Source: Bacillota bacterium
Lineage (GTDB): Bacteria; Bacillota; Clostridia; Lachnospirales; Lachnospiraceae
Reading direction: 5' to 3'
NCBI GenBank assembly: GCA_023437885.1
Contig: JAEZFH010000082.1
Location: 1 to 6,850, forward strand
Length of the DNA stretch: 6,850 nt
The stretch's first letter is position 1. Each line of letters begins with the position of its first letter. Below the pieces are notes generated by a model that worked only from the letters and a program-made list of their open reading frames with translations, was not told the DNA's origin and did not search any database. The position numbers were made by a program, and so were the translations under genes. This document shows, piece by piece, positions 1 to 5,388 of this stretch.

Positions 1-271
1 CCAATTCGATGGACAAGCCGGCCGTGATGCCAAGGGGCTGTCGGAAGAGAGAGGCGGCCGTATAGACCAGATTATCCTGATTCGTCGGAAGATAGGGAAG
101 ATGGGTCCGGACGGTAAGCCCCTGTGCTTCTTCCTCCCGGATGGTTATTACATCGTGGAGACTTAAGGACTGCATGATCATACATACATCGTGGTATCCA
201 TCCGCTCTTTTTCTGAGAACATCCAGTCCGAGATTTATCTTTGCATAGGCTTTCACCGTAATTGAATTCAT
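1..271 (-). CDS. ispE: 4-diphosphocytidyl-2-C-methyl-D-erythritol kinase, N-terminal part (runs off the left edge)
   Basis: IspE phosphorylates 4-diphosphocytidyl-2-C-methylerythritol with ATP in the cytosolic MEP pathway to isopentenyl diphosphate. I translated 90 codons by hand from the ATG at 271. The protein opens MNSITVKAYAKINLGLDV, the GHMP-kinase N-terminal strand with the conserved Lys (residue 11) and Asn (13), followed by the RADGYHDV motif (His27) that binds substrate in this family. It continues through QSLSLHDVI, typical of IspE. The ATP-binding glycine-rich loop and the C-terminal domain lie outside the window. The start is supported by GGAGG at 277-281, five bases upstream. A separate SigA-type promoter precedes the gene, so it need not depend on spoIIR transcription. 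The family call rests on motif recognition and is firm. Confidence 0.92.
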   Translation of the reverse strand, partial: MNSITVKAYAKINLGLDVLRKRADGYHDVCMIMQSLSLHDVITIREEEAQGLTVRTHLPYLPTNQDNLVYTAASLFRQPLGITAGLSIEL

Positions 272-300
272 GGTAACCTCCGTAATTTTTCATTACCAGT

Positions 301-329
301 ATTTTAACACATGGGGATACCGTATACAA
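301..329 (-). promoter_or_regulatory. SigA-type promoter for ispE
   Basis: On the minus strand a -35 box TTGTAT (324-329) is followed after exactly 17 bp by TAAAAT (301-306). The base pair TG sits one base before it, making an extended -10 (TGTTAAAAT). The start site would fall near 294, giving a leader of about 23 nt that carries the ribosome binding site. A small 5-bp hairpin (282-296, GTAAT/ATTAC) lies just before the GGAGG and may be incidental. Confidence 0.65.
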
Positions 330-342
330 TGGAAAGGAGGCA

Positions 343-370
343 GGTTTATTTAAACCGGTTTATTTAAACC
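343..370. repeat. two tandem copies of a 14-bp palindrome, 3 bp after the spoIIR stop codon
   Basis: GGTTTATTTAAACC occurs at 343-356 and again, back to back, at 357-370. Each copy is a perfect 6-bp inverted repeat (GGTTTA / TAAACC) around a central TT. The block lies just after the spoIIR stop codon (374-376) and upstream of the ispE promoter. There is no T-run following on either strand, so it is not a classical terminator. It could be a protein-binding site, a 3' processing or stability hairpin, or a local duplication. Confidence 0.75.
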
Positions 371-373
371 GGA

Positions 374-1129
374 TTATTCAAACAGGTCTTTTATTTTGTC
401 CAATAGCTTAAATCGTACTTTTACCGGCACTTTTTTGCTGACCAGAGAATCATATTCCTCCTCGGTTAAGAGCTTAAGAAGCTTCTTGCCGGAATTTTCG
501 TCTACGATACCGTAGGTCTCATCTACAAAGCAGAGCGGCGGGAACATGACACACCACCAATTTTTACCTTCTGCCGCGCCGATCCGTACCCGGAGGGCTT
601 CATAGTTGCCGGGAGGGAAGGAATAGCCTCCATAGATTTTCAGAGGAAAATAGCATTGCTCTAAAGAGACGCTTACAGGATAGGAGAAGCCATTTTCCCG
701 GACGATCCTCGCTGCGCTTTTCTCTATATTATCCAGTTGCTCCTTTACAGCGGCACGCACCGCATCAATGTCTGCAAGGTTATCCAATTGCGGCGCCAGC
801 TCCAGGACCAGGGCTTCTTTTACCTTCAGCTTTAGCGCCTGATCTTCGTCACTGTCACTGTTTGCGATTACATGAAACCGCAGTACCTTTCGGGCGATTC
901 CTTCCTGGATATCCGCATCCGCCCTTGCGTTTGCCTTAACCAGCCACATGGAAACACCGGAGAAGAGAAGAATTAAAAGCAGCAGAAGGAGCTGGAAGCG
1001 GTTACTGTGTTTTTCGGGTTTATGTATCATAGACGAAAATATTTCCTGATCCCTGGCACCAGTCGGGCACTCAGAAGCCGGAAGATTAGTTGATATATTG
1101 ATTTGAGGATGGTTGCTGATTTTTTTCAT
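374..1129 (-). CDS. spoIIR: stage II sporulation protein R
   Basis: SpoIIR is made in the forespore, exported to the intermembrane space, and triggers the mother-cell protease SpoIIGA to process pro-SigE. The 251-residue product has a hydrophobic membrane segment at about 46-66 and then the SpoIIR domain. Landmarks are RFHVIANSDS at 84-93 (family signature), a helical region with alternating charges at 97-145, and an aromatic C-terminal section (YGGYSFPPGNYEALRVRIG, 166-184; NWWCVMFPPLCFVD, 190-203). I chose the ATG at 1129 over the one at 1141 because GGAGG (1135-1139) lies five bases before 1129 and overlaps the upstream ATG. The 45-residue hydrophilic stretch before the membrane segment is longer than I expect for this family. 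An internal Met at residue 34 is possible but has only a weak ribosome site. A SigF-like promoter lies just upstream. Confidence 0.95.
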   Translation of the reverse strand: MKKISNHPQINISTNLPASECPTGARDQEIFSSMIHKPEKHSNRFQLLLLLLILLFSGVSMWLVKANARADADIQEGIARKVLRFHVIANSDSDEDQALKLKVKEALVLELAPQLDNLADIDAVRAAVKEQLDNIEKSAARIVRENGFSYPVSVSLEQCYFPLKIYGGYSFPPGNYEALRVRIGAAEGKNWWCVMFPPLCFVDETYGIVDENSGKKLLKLLTEEEYDSLVSKKVPVKVRFKLLDKIKDLFE

Positions 1130-1157
1130 GATTACCTCCATATGTTTTATTGGTTAG

Positions 1158-1185
1158 AGTTTTACCATTCTATGGAAGAATATAC
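1158..1185 (-). promoter_or_regulatory. probable SigF (forespore) promoter of spoIIR
   Basis: On the minus strand GTATA (1181-1185) matches the -35 GYWTA of SigF promoters. After 14 bp comes GGTAAAACT (1158-1166), matching the GGnnAnAnT core of the -10. The expected start site near 1151 gives a leader of about 22 nt that holds the GGAGG. In Bacillus subtilis spoIIR is transcribed by SigF, so motif and gene agree. The spacer is one base shorter than the usual 15, and no SigA -35/-10 pair stands out here. SigG promoters look similar and cannot be excluded. Confidence 0.6.
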
Positions 1186-1190
1186 GGTCC

Positions 1191-1224
1191 GAAAAAAATA
1201 ACGGCTTCTAAATAGATGAAGCCG
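1191..1224 (-). terminator. Rho-independent terminator, minus strand
   Basis: A perfect 8-bp stem (ACGGCTTC 1200-1207 with GAAGCCGT 1217-1224) and a 9-nt loop are followed on the minus strand by TATTTTTTTC (1190-1199). It would stop transcripts coming from the decayed 1441-3233 locus before they enter the spoIIR promoter, insulating a forespore-specific gene. Confidence 0.8.
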
Positions 1225-1260
1225 TCCATGAACCGGTGCTTGAATATACTTTGATACGCA

Positions 1261-1324
1261 AAAAGCACCTTTCCTTGAATCGTTCTGATTGTTAAAAATC
1301 AGTCTTATCGCAAGGAGGTGCTTT
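1261..1324. terminator. large nested hairpin, likely terminator reading on the minus strand (possibly both)
   Basis: The outer stem pairs AAAGCACC (1262-1269) with GGTGCTTT (1317-1324). After a 2-nt bulge the stem continues TCCTTG (1272-1277) with CAAGGA (1311-1316). An apical hairpin pairs CTGATT (1285-1290) with AATCAG (1297-1302). On the minus strand the stem runs into GCTTTTTGCG, a terminator-like U-tract. On the plus strand it is followed by a pyrimidine-rich CTTCTTTTGCTT. It lies downstream of the glycosidase relic, in tandem with the simpler terminator at 1191-1224. It also contains a perfect AAGGAGGTG ribosome-binding-like sequence on the plus strand with no gene after it. Confidence 0.65.
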
Positions 1325-1440
1325 CTTCTTTTGCTTAGTATTTGGTTTATATAATGCAATGCCCGGAAATTACCCCAAAAGAAAGCCTGTGGCCTTCACT
1401 TTGCCCGCCGGAAGGGAGTTTAAATTTGCTTTGGGTATAT
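1325..1440. other. 3' flank of the glycosidase relic, no gene seen
   Basis: Together with the hairpins and promoter at 1158-1324 this completes a gene-free stretch of about 310 bases between spoIIR and the decayed locus. I see only an imperfect dyad (AAAGC at 1382-1386 with GCTTT at 1428-1432, and CCTTC/GGAAGG inside it). The plus-strand open frame starting here is the mirror of the minus-strand glycosidase frame, so I do not call it. Confidence 0.4.
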
Positions 1441-2616
1441 TTAAGGGATCGGCACACCATTCAGCGAAAACATAAGCGTATCTCCCAGGCGCATCGTGAG
1501 CTCCAGTTCCGTCACATTATGCCCGTAATACCGCTTTTCGTATACTTCATAGGGGCTGCAGGGATGCTTAAAATGAAGCGTATGCTTTCCTTTATAGGAA
1601 GCGTGAATGGCCACAAAGTTCTTATTGGCATAAAGAACATCATCATCCTTGTTATAAAGGTGGCAGCCAGCATATTCGGCCAGAGAGGAGAGCAGCTCGG
1701 CCCTTAGAATCTGCGGCGTACAATATACACTGGTCCACCCGTCCATTTCCTTCAGGGCGTATGCAGGAAGCCCTAACTCGCAATAGGTTCCCAAGATCTC
1801 GGCATCCGGATCGTCAATATAGAAGCCAGGATTCATATAAGCGGGATAGAGTACATTTTCCAGCCATACGTTGCTGTGTACATCCCGGTCTATATAGCCG
1901 TATCTGCGATCCTCCACTGCATAGCGCACTGCCGGGTGGGAGAGGTTTGTTATCTTAAAACGCGGTGAGCAGGTATGATCTATCCGCCCAGTCTTGAAGC
2001 CGGTGAGCTGCTCTATGTTTTCATTGCACATCACCTTTGCTTCCTCAGGATTGATAAATCCCGGCGCATAAAGCCAGAGTACAACCGCATGGTTTCTTTT
2101 TGCCTTTTTGATCAGAGCCTCCCTTTCCTCATTGGTCAGACGGAAAACATTCATCATTACATAGAGCTTATAATCCGGCATATCTTCCCTGCTGCAGTCA
2201 TTATGGAAATAATAGTCCACCGGAGCTCCGAGCCGCGCTAAATCCGAGGTTCTATAGTAATCCAGCATCAGTGTATTGGTATAGATGGAAACCGTATGGC
2301 AGCTTTCCTGATCATAGATGAGAGCAATTTCATTTTCCTTTCGGCGATCCAGAGTGTAGGCATATTCCGCAATTTCCTCCTGGCGCCGGAACAGTTGATA
2401 GATATCCTCATGCTGATATCTGCCTCCCTCCTCATGCTGGTCAAACCACCATGCATAAATATCCTCACAGAAAACCCTGGCAAAATCCCTTTTCAGCGTC
2501 ACAATACTGTCTCTTATGTCATACAGCCGCATGGCATCTCTGTAGAAGGTATCCTCCAGGTGGGTTCTGCTGTCCTCCTCCGCTACAAACATCTGCCCGC
2601 GCAGCCGGATTTGGAA
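1441..2616 (-). pseudogene. C-terminal remnant of a GH42-like glycoside hydrolase
   Basis: About 390 codons remain, beginning FQIRLRGQMFVAEEDSRTHL at 2616 and ending at a natural-looking stop (1441-1443). The order matches the second half of large beta-galactosidase-like glycosidases: the AEEDSRTH segment, LKRDFARV and AWWF of the end of the catalytic barrel, then a flavodoxin-like trimerisation-type domain with APVDYYFHND, YKLYVMMNVFRLTNEERE and AVVLWLYAPGFI, and a C-terminal beta region ending LGDTLMFSLNG. The N-terminal part of the catalytic domain, several hundred residues in relatives, is missing. No ribosome site or start of its own is visible: the upstream Met codons at 2649-2655 lie in sequence that codes in another frame for the sensor relic. 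I therefore read it as a deletion product rather than an active enzyme. The exact GH family is uncertain; the GH42-like architecture is my best match. Confidence 0.72.
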
Positions 2617-3233
2617 GGATGGGGACCGTAGAAAGTAATATCCTGCCATTTGCATAAATAGTATTTGCTCTCGGGAAGCCTCCCGTTAGCCAGAGAGGAT
2701 TGATTGATTTTAACAGGAATATTCCCGTCCTTGGAAAGATATATGTAAGTCAGGTTGCCAATGGATGGATTTGCCACCTCATAGTTGGCAATCTGCTCCT
2801 GCAGGTAAATCAGAAGATCTCCTTTTTTAGTGGTGTTTTCTTCATCAAAATAAAGATGCAGATTCTTTCCCACCGTGCCGTCGGCCTCCAAAAGCCAGGA
2901 TATGGAATTCATACTCTTCATCAGATCTTTTATACTGCTCTACACTTTGCTCAGGCTGTTTTCAATCTCCTCGTCCACATCGTTATGATTAATCCTGTAG
3001 AACTGCCACAGAATCAAAGCTTCCACAATAAGAAGGGGAACTGCAATTCCAAAGATCCAGACCTTAATGATACGTCTGGAAAAAGATTTTGCGCTCCTCT
3101 TTTTTTCCTGAACATCAGACGAGCGGTTTGCCATTTGTCGTTGTTGTACATGAGACGAGCGGTTTGCCATTTGTCGTTGTTGAACTTCAGACAAGCAGTT
3201 TGTCGCTTGTGATTGTTTATGCGCTGTGAACAT
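2617..3233 (-). pseudogene. N-terminal remnant of a membrane-anchored Cache-type sensor, with in-frame TAG
   Basis: Reading from the ATG at 3233, the product has a hydrophilic N-terminus made of 12-residue repeats (VQQRQMANRSS), a basic stretch (EKKRSAKSFSRR) and one membrane segment (IIKVWIFGIAVPLLIVEALI). An extracytoplasmic region follows: VDEEIENSLSKV, a TAG stop at 2940-2942, then in the same frame SSIKDLMKSMNSISWLLEAD, IANYEVANPSIGNLTYIYLS and DITFYGPHPS. The last blocks resemble double-Cache sensing domains of clostridial histidine kinases or AraC-type regulators. All expected downstream parts (rest of Cache, second membrane helix, output domain) are absent. The frame breaks at 2616-2618, where glycosidase sequence begins in another frame, and this frame itself stops at 2583-2585. 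A lost CAG or TGG codon would explain the TAG. The ATG has only a G-rich AGGGGG about 11 bases upstream. Confidence 0.65.
3116..3223. repeat. three tandem 36-bp repeats coding for a 12-residue repeat
   Basis: Units lie at 3116-3151, 3152-3187 and 3188-3223. The first two differ at only a few positions; both contain ACGAGCGGTTTGCCATTTGT. The third is diverged (ACAAGCAGTTTGTCGCTTGT) and contains a 6-bp inverted repeat ACAAGC/GCTTGT. The period is a multiple of three, so copy-number change keeps the sensor-relic frame open; the minus-strand product repeats VQQRQMANRSS. Confidence 0.85.
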
Positions 3234-3314
3234 CTTCCCCTGATCCCCCTATGCAGCAGCCTCTTTGAAATGGCAAAAATAAACACCTTTGGCGGTAAAA
3301 CTTAATTTATATCA

Positions 3315-3343
3315 AGTATATCACATTTACTTTTTTCATTCCA
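3315..3343 (-). promoter_or_regulatory. possible promoter of the sensor relic
   Basis: On the minus strand TATACT (3315-3320) is preceded by TG plus one base, giving an extended -10. The sequence 17 bp upstream (TGGAAT) is a poor -35 box. The start near 3308 would leave a leader of about 75 nt before the ATG at 3233. Confidence 0.4.
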
Positions 3344-3486
3344 TATGCATAGTTCAGCCACTATTCTGAATGGCTTCATTTACAGGACGGTACGTTGGAG
3401 CCCAACTGTCTTTTAATTCTCATAATGCTTCTGTTCTGCTCTTTGCTTTCATGATGCTTTCGAAAGTCTTTGAAATAAGGAAAGGC

Positions 3487-3515
3487 TTGAACAAATGCTG
3501 GTCAGGTAGTACAAT
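3487..3515 (+). promoter_or_regulatory. SigA-type promoter of the DUF1934 gene
   Basis: TTGAAC (3487-3492) and TACAAT (3510-3515) are separated by exactly 17 bp, a near-consensus SigA promoter. Transcription would start near 3522, giving a leader of about 50 nt ending in GGAGG before the ATG at 3571. Confidence 0.75.
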
Positions 3516-3570
3516 AATAAAGCATCCGACAGGCAGTTTTATACCGCAGTAAGGGTGAATGGAGGAGAAG

Positions 3571-3987
3571 ATGACAAAGGAAGTAACGGTTACAATCGAG
3601 GGATATCAATTAGATACCGAAGAGGAGCCGATGATAAGTAAGGCTGCGGGAACGTACCACCTGCAAAAGGACATGCACGATATCAGCTATGAGGAGCCCT
3701 CGGAGGAGGGAGCAGAAATGATCAGGAGCAGGATCAGGATAACCCCTGCCCAGGTTGAGATGATCCGGACGGGGGCAGCCAGCGCCGAGATGAATTTTGA
3801 GGAAAACCGGAGTACGGAGGCGGTCTACCGGACTGCTTACGGGGAGCTGTGCTTTGAAATAAAGACCTCCCGGATCACGATCCGGGAGACGCTGGATATA
3901 CTGGAAGCCGGCTTGGAATATTCCCTGTTCTCAAGCGGTACGTGTATCTCGAAACACAGGACGGTCATTCGGGTAGTGCCTCGATAG
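3571..3987 (+). CDS. DUF1934 / YwiB-family protein
   Basis: The 138-residue product is cytosolic by appearance, with no signal peptide or membrane helix. It begins MTKEVTVTIEGYQ and shows the alternating strands of the YwiB-like calycin beta-barrel: VTVTIEGYQ, AGTYHLQKDMHDISYEEPSE, RIRITPAQVEMIRTG, AYRTAYGELCFEIKTSRIT-type strands with the YGEL turn, and the closing LEYSLFSSGTCISKHRTVIRV. The whole family length is present. Biochemical function of the family is not established to my knowledge; in many clostridia it sits beside argS, which is not in view here. The ATG at 3571 is preferred over the one at 3559 because GGAGG (3561-3565) sits five bases before it and overlaps the upstream ATG. 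It has its own promoter and is convergent with the capA-like gene. Confidence 0.85.
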   Translation: MTKEVTVTIEGYQLDTEEEPMISKAAGTYHLQKDMHDISYEEPSEEGAEMIRSRIRITPAQVEMIRTGAASAEMNFEENRSTEAVYRTAYGELCFEIKTSRITIRETLDILEAGLEYSLFSSGTCISKHRTVIRVVPR

Positions 3988-3994
3988 AATCAAA

Positions 3995-4072
3995 TAACCG
4001 CCGTATTATTATTGCAGCCTTGTAAGCAGAATTTTTCTCCTTCGGGCGGTTGCAGTCATAATACGGCGGTTA
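3995..4072. repeat. 78-bp inverted repeat between convergent genes, possible bidirectional terminator
   Basis: TAACCGCCGTATTAT (3995-4009) is perfectly complementary to 4058-4072. The stem can extend inward through about ten further positions with one mismatch and two G-U pairs (left TATTGCAGCC, right GGTTGCAGTC), enclosing a loop of roughly 28 nt. It begins 7 bp after the DUF1934 stop and ends 26 bp before the capA-like stop, the right place to end both transcripts. U-tracts on both sides are weak (TTAATCTTATCC on plus, TTATTTGATTC on minus), so it may instead be a small mobile or REP-like palindrome. Confidence 0.8.
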
Positions 4073-4098
4073 ATCTTATCCTTACGCTATTTACAAAG

Positions 4099-5289
4099 TT
4101 ACTTGCCTTCTTCTGTTACATATCCTTCTTCGTCGATGGTTACATTAAAGGAGAGCTTTTCCATAAAATCGAAGTAGGAACGGCGCTCTGCCTTCCCGCT
4201 AAGAAGGTAGGTTTTGGTATCCTTATTCATTACAGGAAGGATTTGAACCTTTAAGGTATCATCCGGTGCAATATAAATCTTCAGCATACCGGACTCTTTA
4301 TTGGATTTGTTGAACCAGTAATTCCCGAGACTGTAAGCAATGGGCTTGCCCTGGTAAAATTCAAGTCCCTGCATGACATGGGGATGACAGCCGATCACCG
4401 CATCTGCACCGGCTTCAATATAATTCTTTGCGAAAACCTTCTGATATTTCTCGGGATAATTATTGCGTTCCACACCCCAATGAACATAGGTTACAACAAA
4501 ATCAGCATTAGCATCCGCCTCACGGATGGATTCCAGAAAGAGTGCAGGATCGTAGGTTCCGATCATGCCGGGAGTGGTATCGGTGGCATACCAGTCCATC
4601 GCAAAAACTACGCGGGAAGCCGCAACGAAGGCGATGGTTTTATCTCCGACAGTTAAATAGATCGGTGCCTTTGCCCTGGCCATGGTTTCACCGGCACCGG
4701 CATATGCAATTCCTGCATTGTCAAGGGTGGAGAAGGTATCCAGCAAAGCATCGATTCCAAAGTCCAAGGCATGATTATTTGCCAGAGATACGATATCCAC
4801 GCCCATTTCCTTAAGAATATCCACTCTCTTTGGATTGGCACGGAAGGTATAGGATTTGTCCTGTTCCTCAGTACCCCTGGTGCTATAGGCAAATTCATTA
4901 TTCAGCATCATAATGTCTGCCTGATTCATCTCTGCAATCAGGTCTTCGGAAAGAACACCGGGGAGCCCCTTGCCCTCCTGGTCATATTTTTTGACCGGAT
5001 AGGAATCCTCGTCAAAATTAACATCACCAGCAAAGCCAAGCACGATAGGCTCCTTCTCTGCAGGGGCCTCAGTTGGAGTAGGAGCAGTGGTGGGAGCCGG
5101 GCTGGGAGCAGAGGTTGCCTGGGGAATCGGACTCGGAGCAGGCGTTGTCTCTAATGCCGGTGTAACCGTTACTTCCGGGGGAGCATTCTTTTGGGACCGT
5201 TGATGGTATGCGAATACCAATACACCGGTGAGTGCAACGATTGACAGGAGACTGATAATGGTCAGGAGGACCAGATTTCTTTTTTTCAT
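4099..5289 (-). CDS. CapA-family extracellular protein (PGA_cap metallophosphatase fold)
   Basis: The 396-residue protein has a short basic N-terminus, a membrane segment at about 7-27 (signal anchor), and a Pro/Thr/Ala-rich linker at about 40-80 (TVTPALETTPAPSPIPQ and similar). The CapA domain follows. Metal-site motifs are in the expected order: GFAGDVNFD (85-93), LNNEFA (129-134), SLANNHALDFG (168-178), VHWGVERNNYP (269-279), GCHPHVMQG (300-308) and YSLGNYWFN (319-327). The domain is anchored outside the cell. CapA/PgsA proteins take part in poly-gamma-glutamate capsule synthesis, but no capB, capC or capD homologue is in view, so a capsule role is unproven. The broader family includes many envelope proteins of unknown activity. 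The start has GAGGT four to five bases before the ATG at 5289. A strong hairpin occupies the leader. Confidence 0.9.
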   Translation of the reverse strand: MKKRNLVLLTIISLLSIVALTGVLVFAYHQRSQKNAPPEVTVTPALETTPAPSPIPQATSAPSPAPTTAPTPTEAPAEKEPIVLGFAGDVNFDEDSYPVKKYDQEGKGLPGVLSEDLIAEMNQADIMMLNNEFAYSTRGTEEQDKSYTFRANPKRVDILKEMGVDIVSLANNHALDFGIDALLDTFSTLDNAGIAYAGAGETMARAKAPIYLTVGDKTIAFVAASRVVFAMDWYATDTTPGMIGTYDPALFLESIREADANADFVVTYVHWGVERNNYPEKYQKVFAKNYIEAGADAVIGCHPHVMQGLEFYQGKPIAYSLGNYWFNKSNKESGMLKIYIAPDDTLKVQILPVMNKDTKTYLLSGKAERRSYFDFMEKLSFNVTIDEEGYVTEEGK

Positions 5290-5307
5290 AATTACCTCAC
5301 ATTCTAG

Positions 5308-5356
5308 AAAATCCTCTTACCTGATTACAGTTATGCCATCAAGGTAAGAGGATTTT
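5308..5356 (-). terminator. strong hairpin in the capA-like leader, terminator or attenuator
   Basis: AAAATCCTCTTACCT (5308-5322) and AGGTAAGAGGATTTT (5342-5356) form a perfect 15-bp stem with a 19-nt loop. On the minus strand the GC part ends in ATTTTCT. It lies 32 bp after the stop of the upstream gene and only 18 bp before the capA-like ATG. I find no good promoter between it and that ATG, so it either terminates the upstream gene with partial read-through or acts as an attenuator. Confidence 0.75.
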
Positions 5357-5388
5357 ATGGTTTTGCAGGATCATTGGCATGCAGGGAA

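Larger units (their letters stand above)
3234..3570. other. divergent intergenic region
   Basis: This 337-nt stretch separates the minus-strand sensor relic from the plus-strand DUF1934 gene. It holds a candidate promoter for each direction (minus 3315-3343, plus 3487-3515). Between about 3355 and 3480 I see no recognisable gene, RNA or repeat. Short open frames exist on both strands (for example plus 3370-3552) but have no ribosome site and no family I recognise. The base 3268-3277 (AAATGGCAAA) is the reverse complement of a core in the nearby 36-bp repeats. Confidence 0.5.

Noticed and set aside
1342..1707. Plus-strand open frame of 121 codons
   Set aside because: It runs antisense to the glycosidase relic, which gives recognisable protein sequence on the minus strand, and it has no ribosome site.
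2940..2942. TAG as a pyrrolysine or read-through codon
   Set aside because: The same locus carries a second, independent frame break and truncation, so decay is simpler. No read-through signal is visible.
3116..3223. CRISPR array
   Set aside because: The 36-bp units are directly adjacent with no unique spacers, and they keep a protein reading frame.
3370..3552. Plus-strand 60-codon frame upstream of the DUF1934 gene, and minus-strand frames over the same bases
   Set aside because: A good promoter (3487-3515) lies inside it, no ribosome site precedes it, and neither strand gives a family I recognise. A transposase relic was considered but not supported.
4378..5154. Several plus- and minus-strand frames inside the capA-like gene
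   Set aside because: They overlap a full-length, motif-complete CapA domain on the minus strand and are shadow frames.
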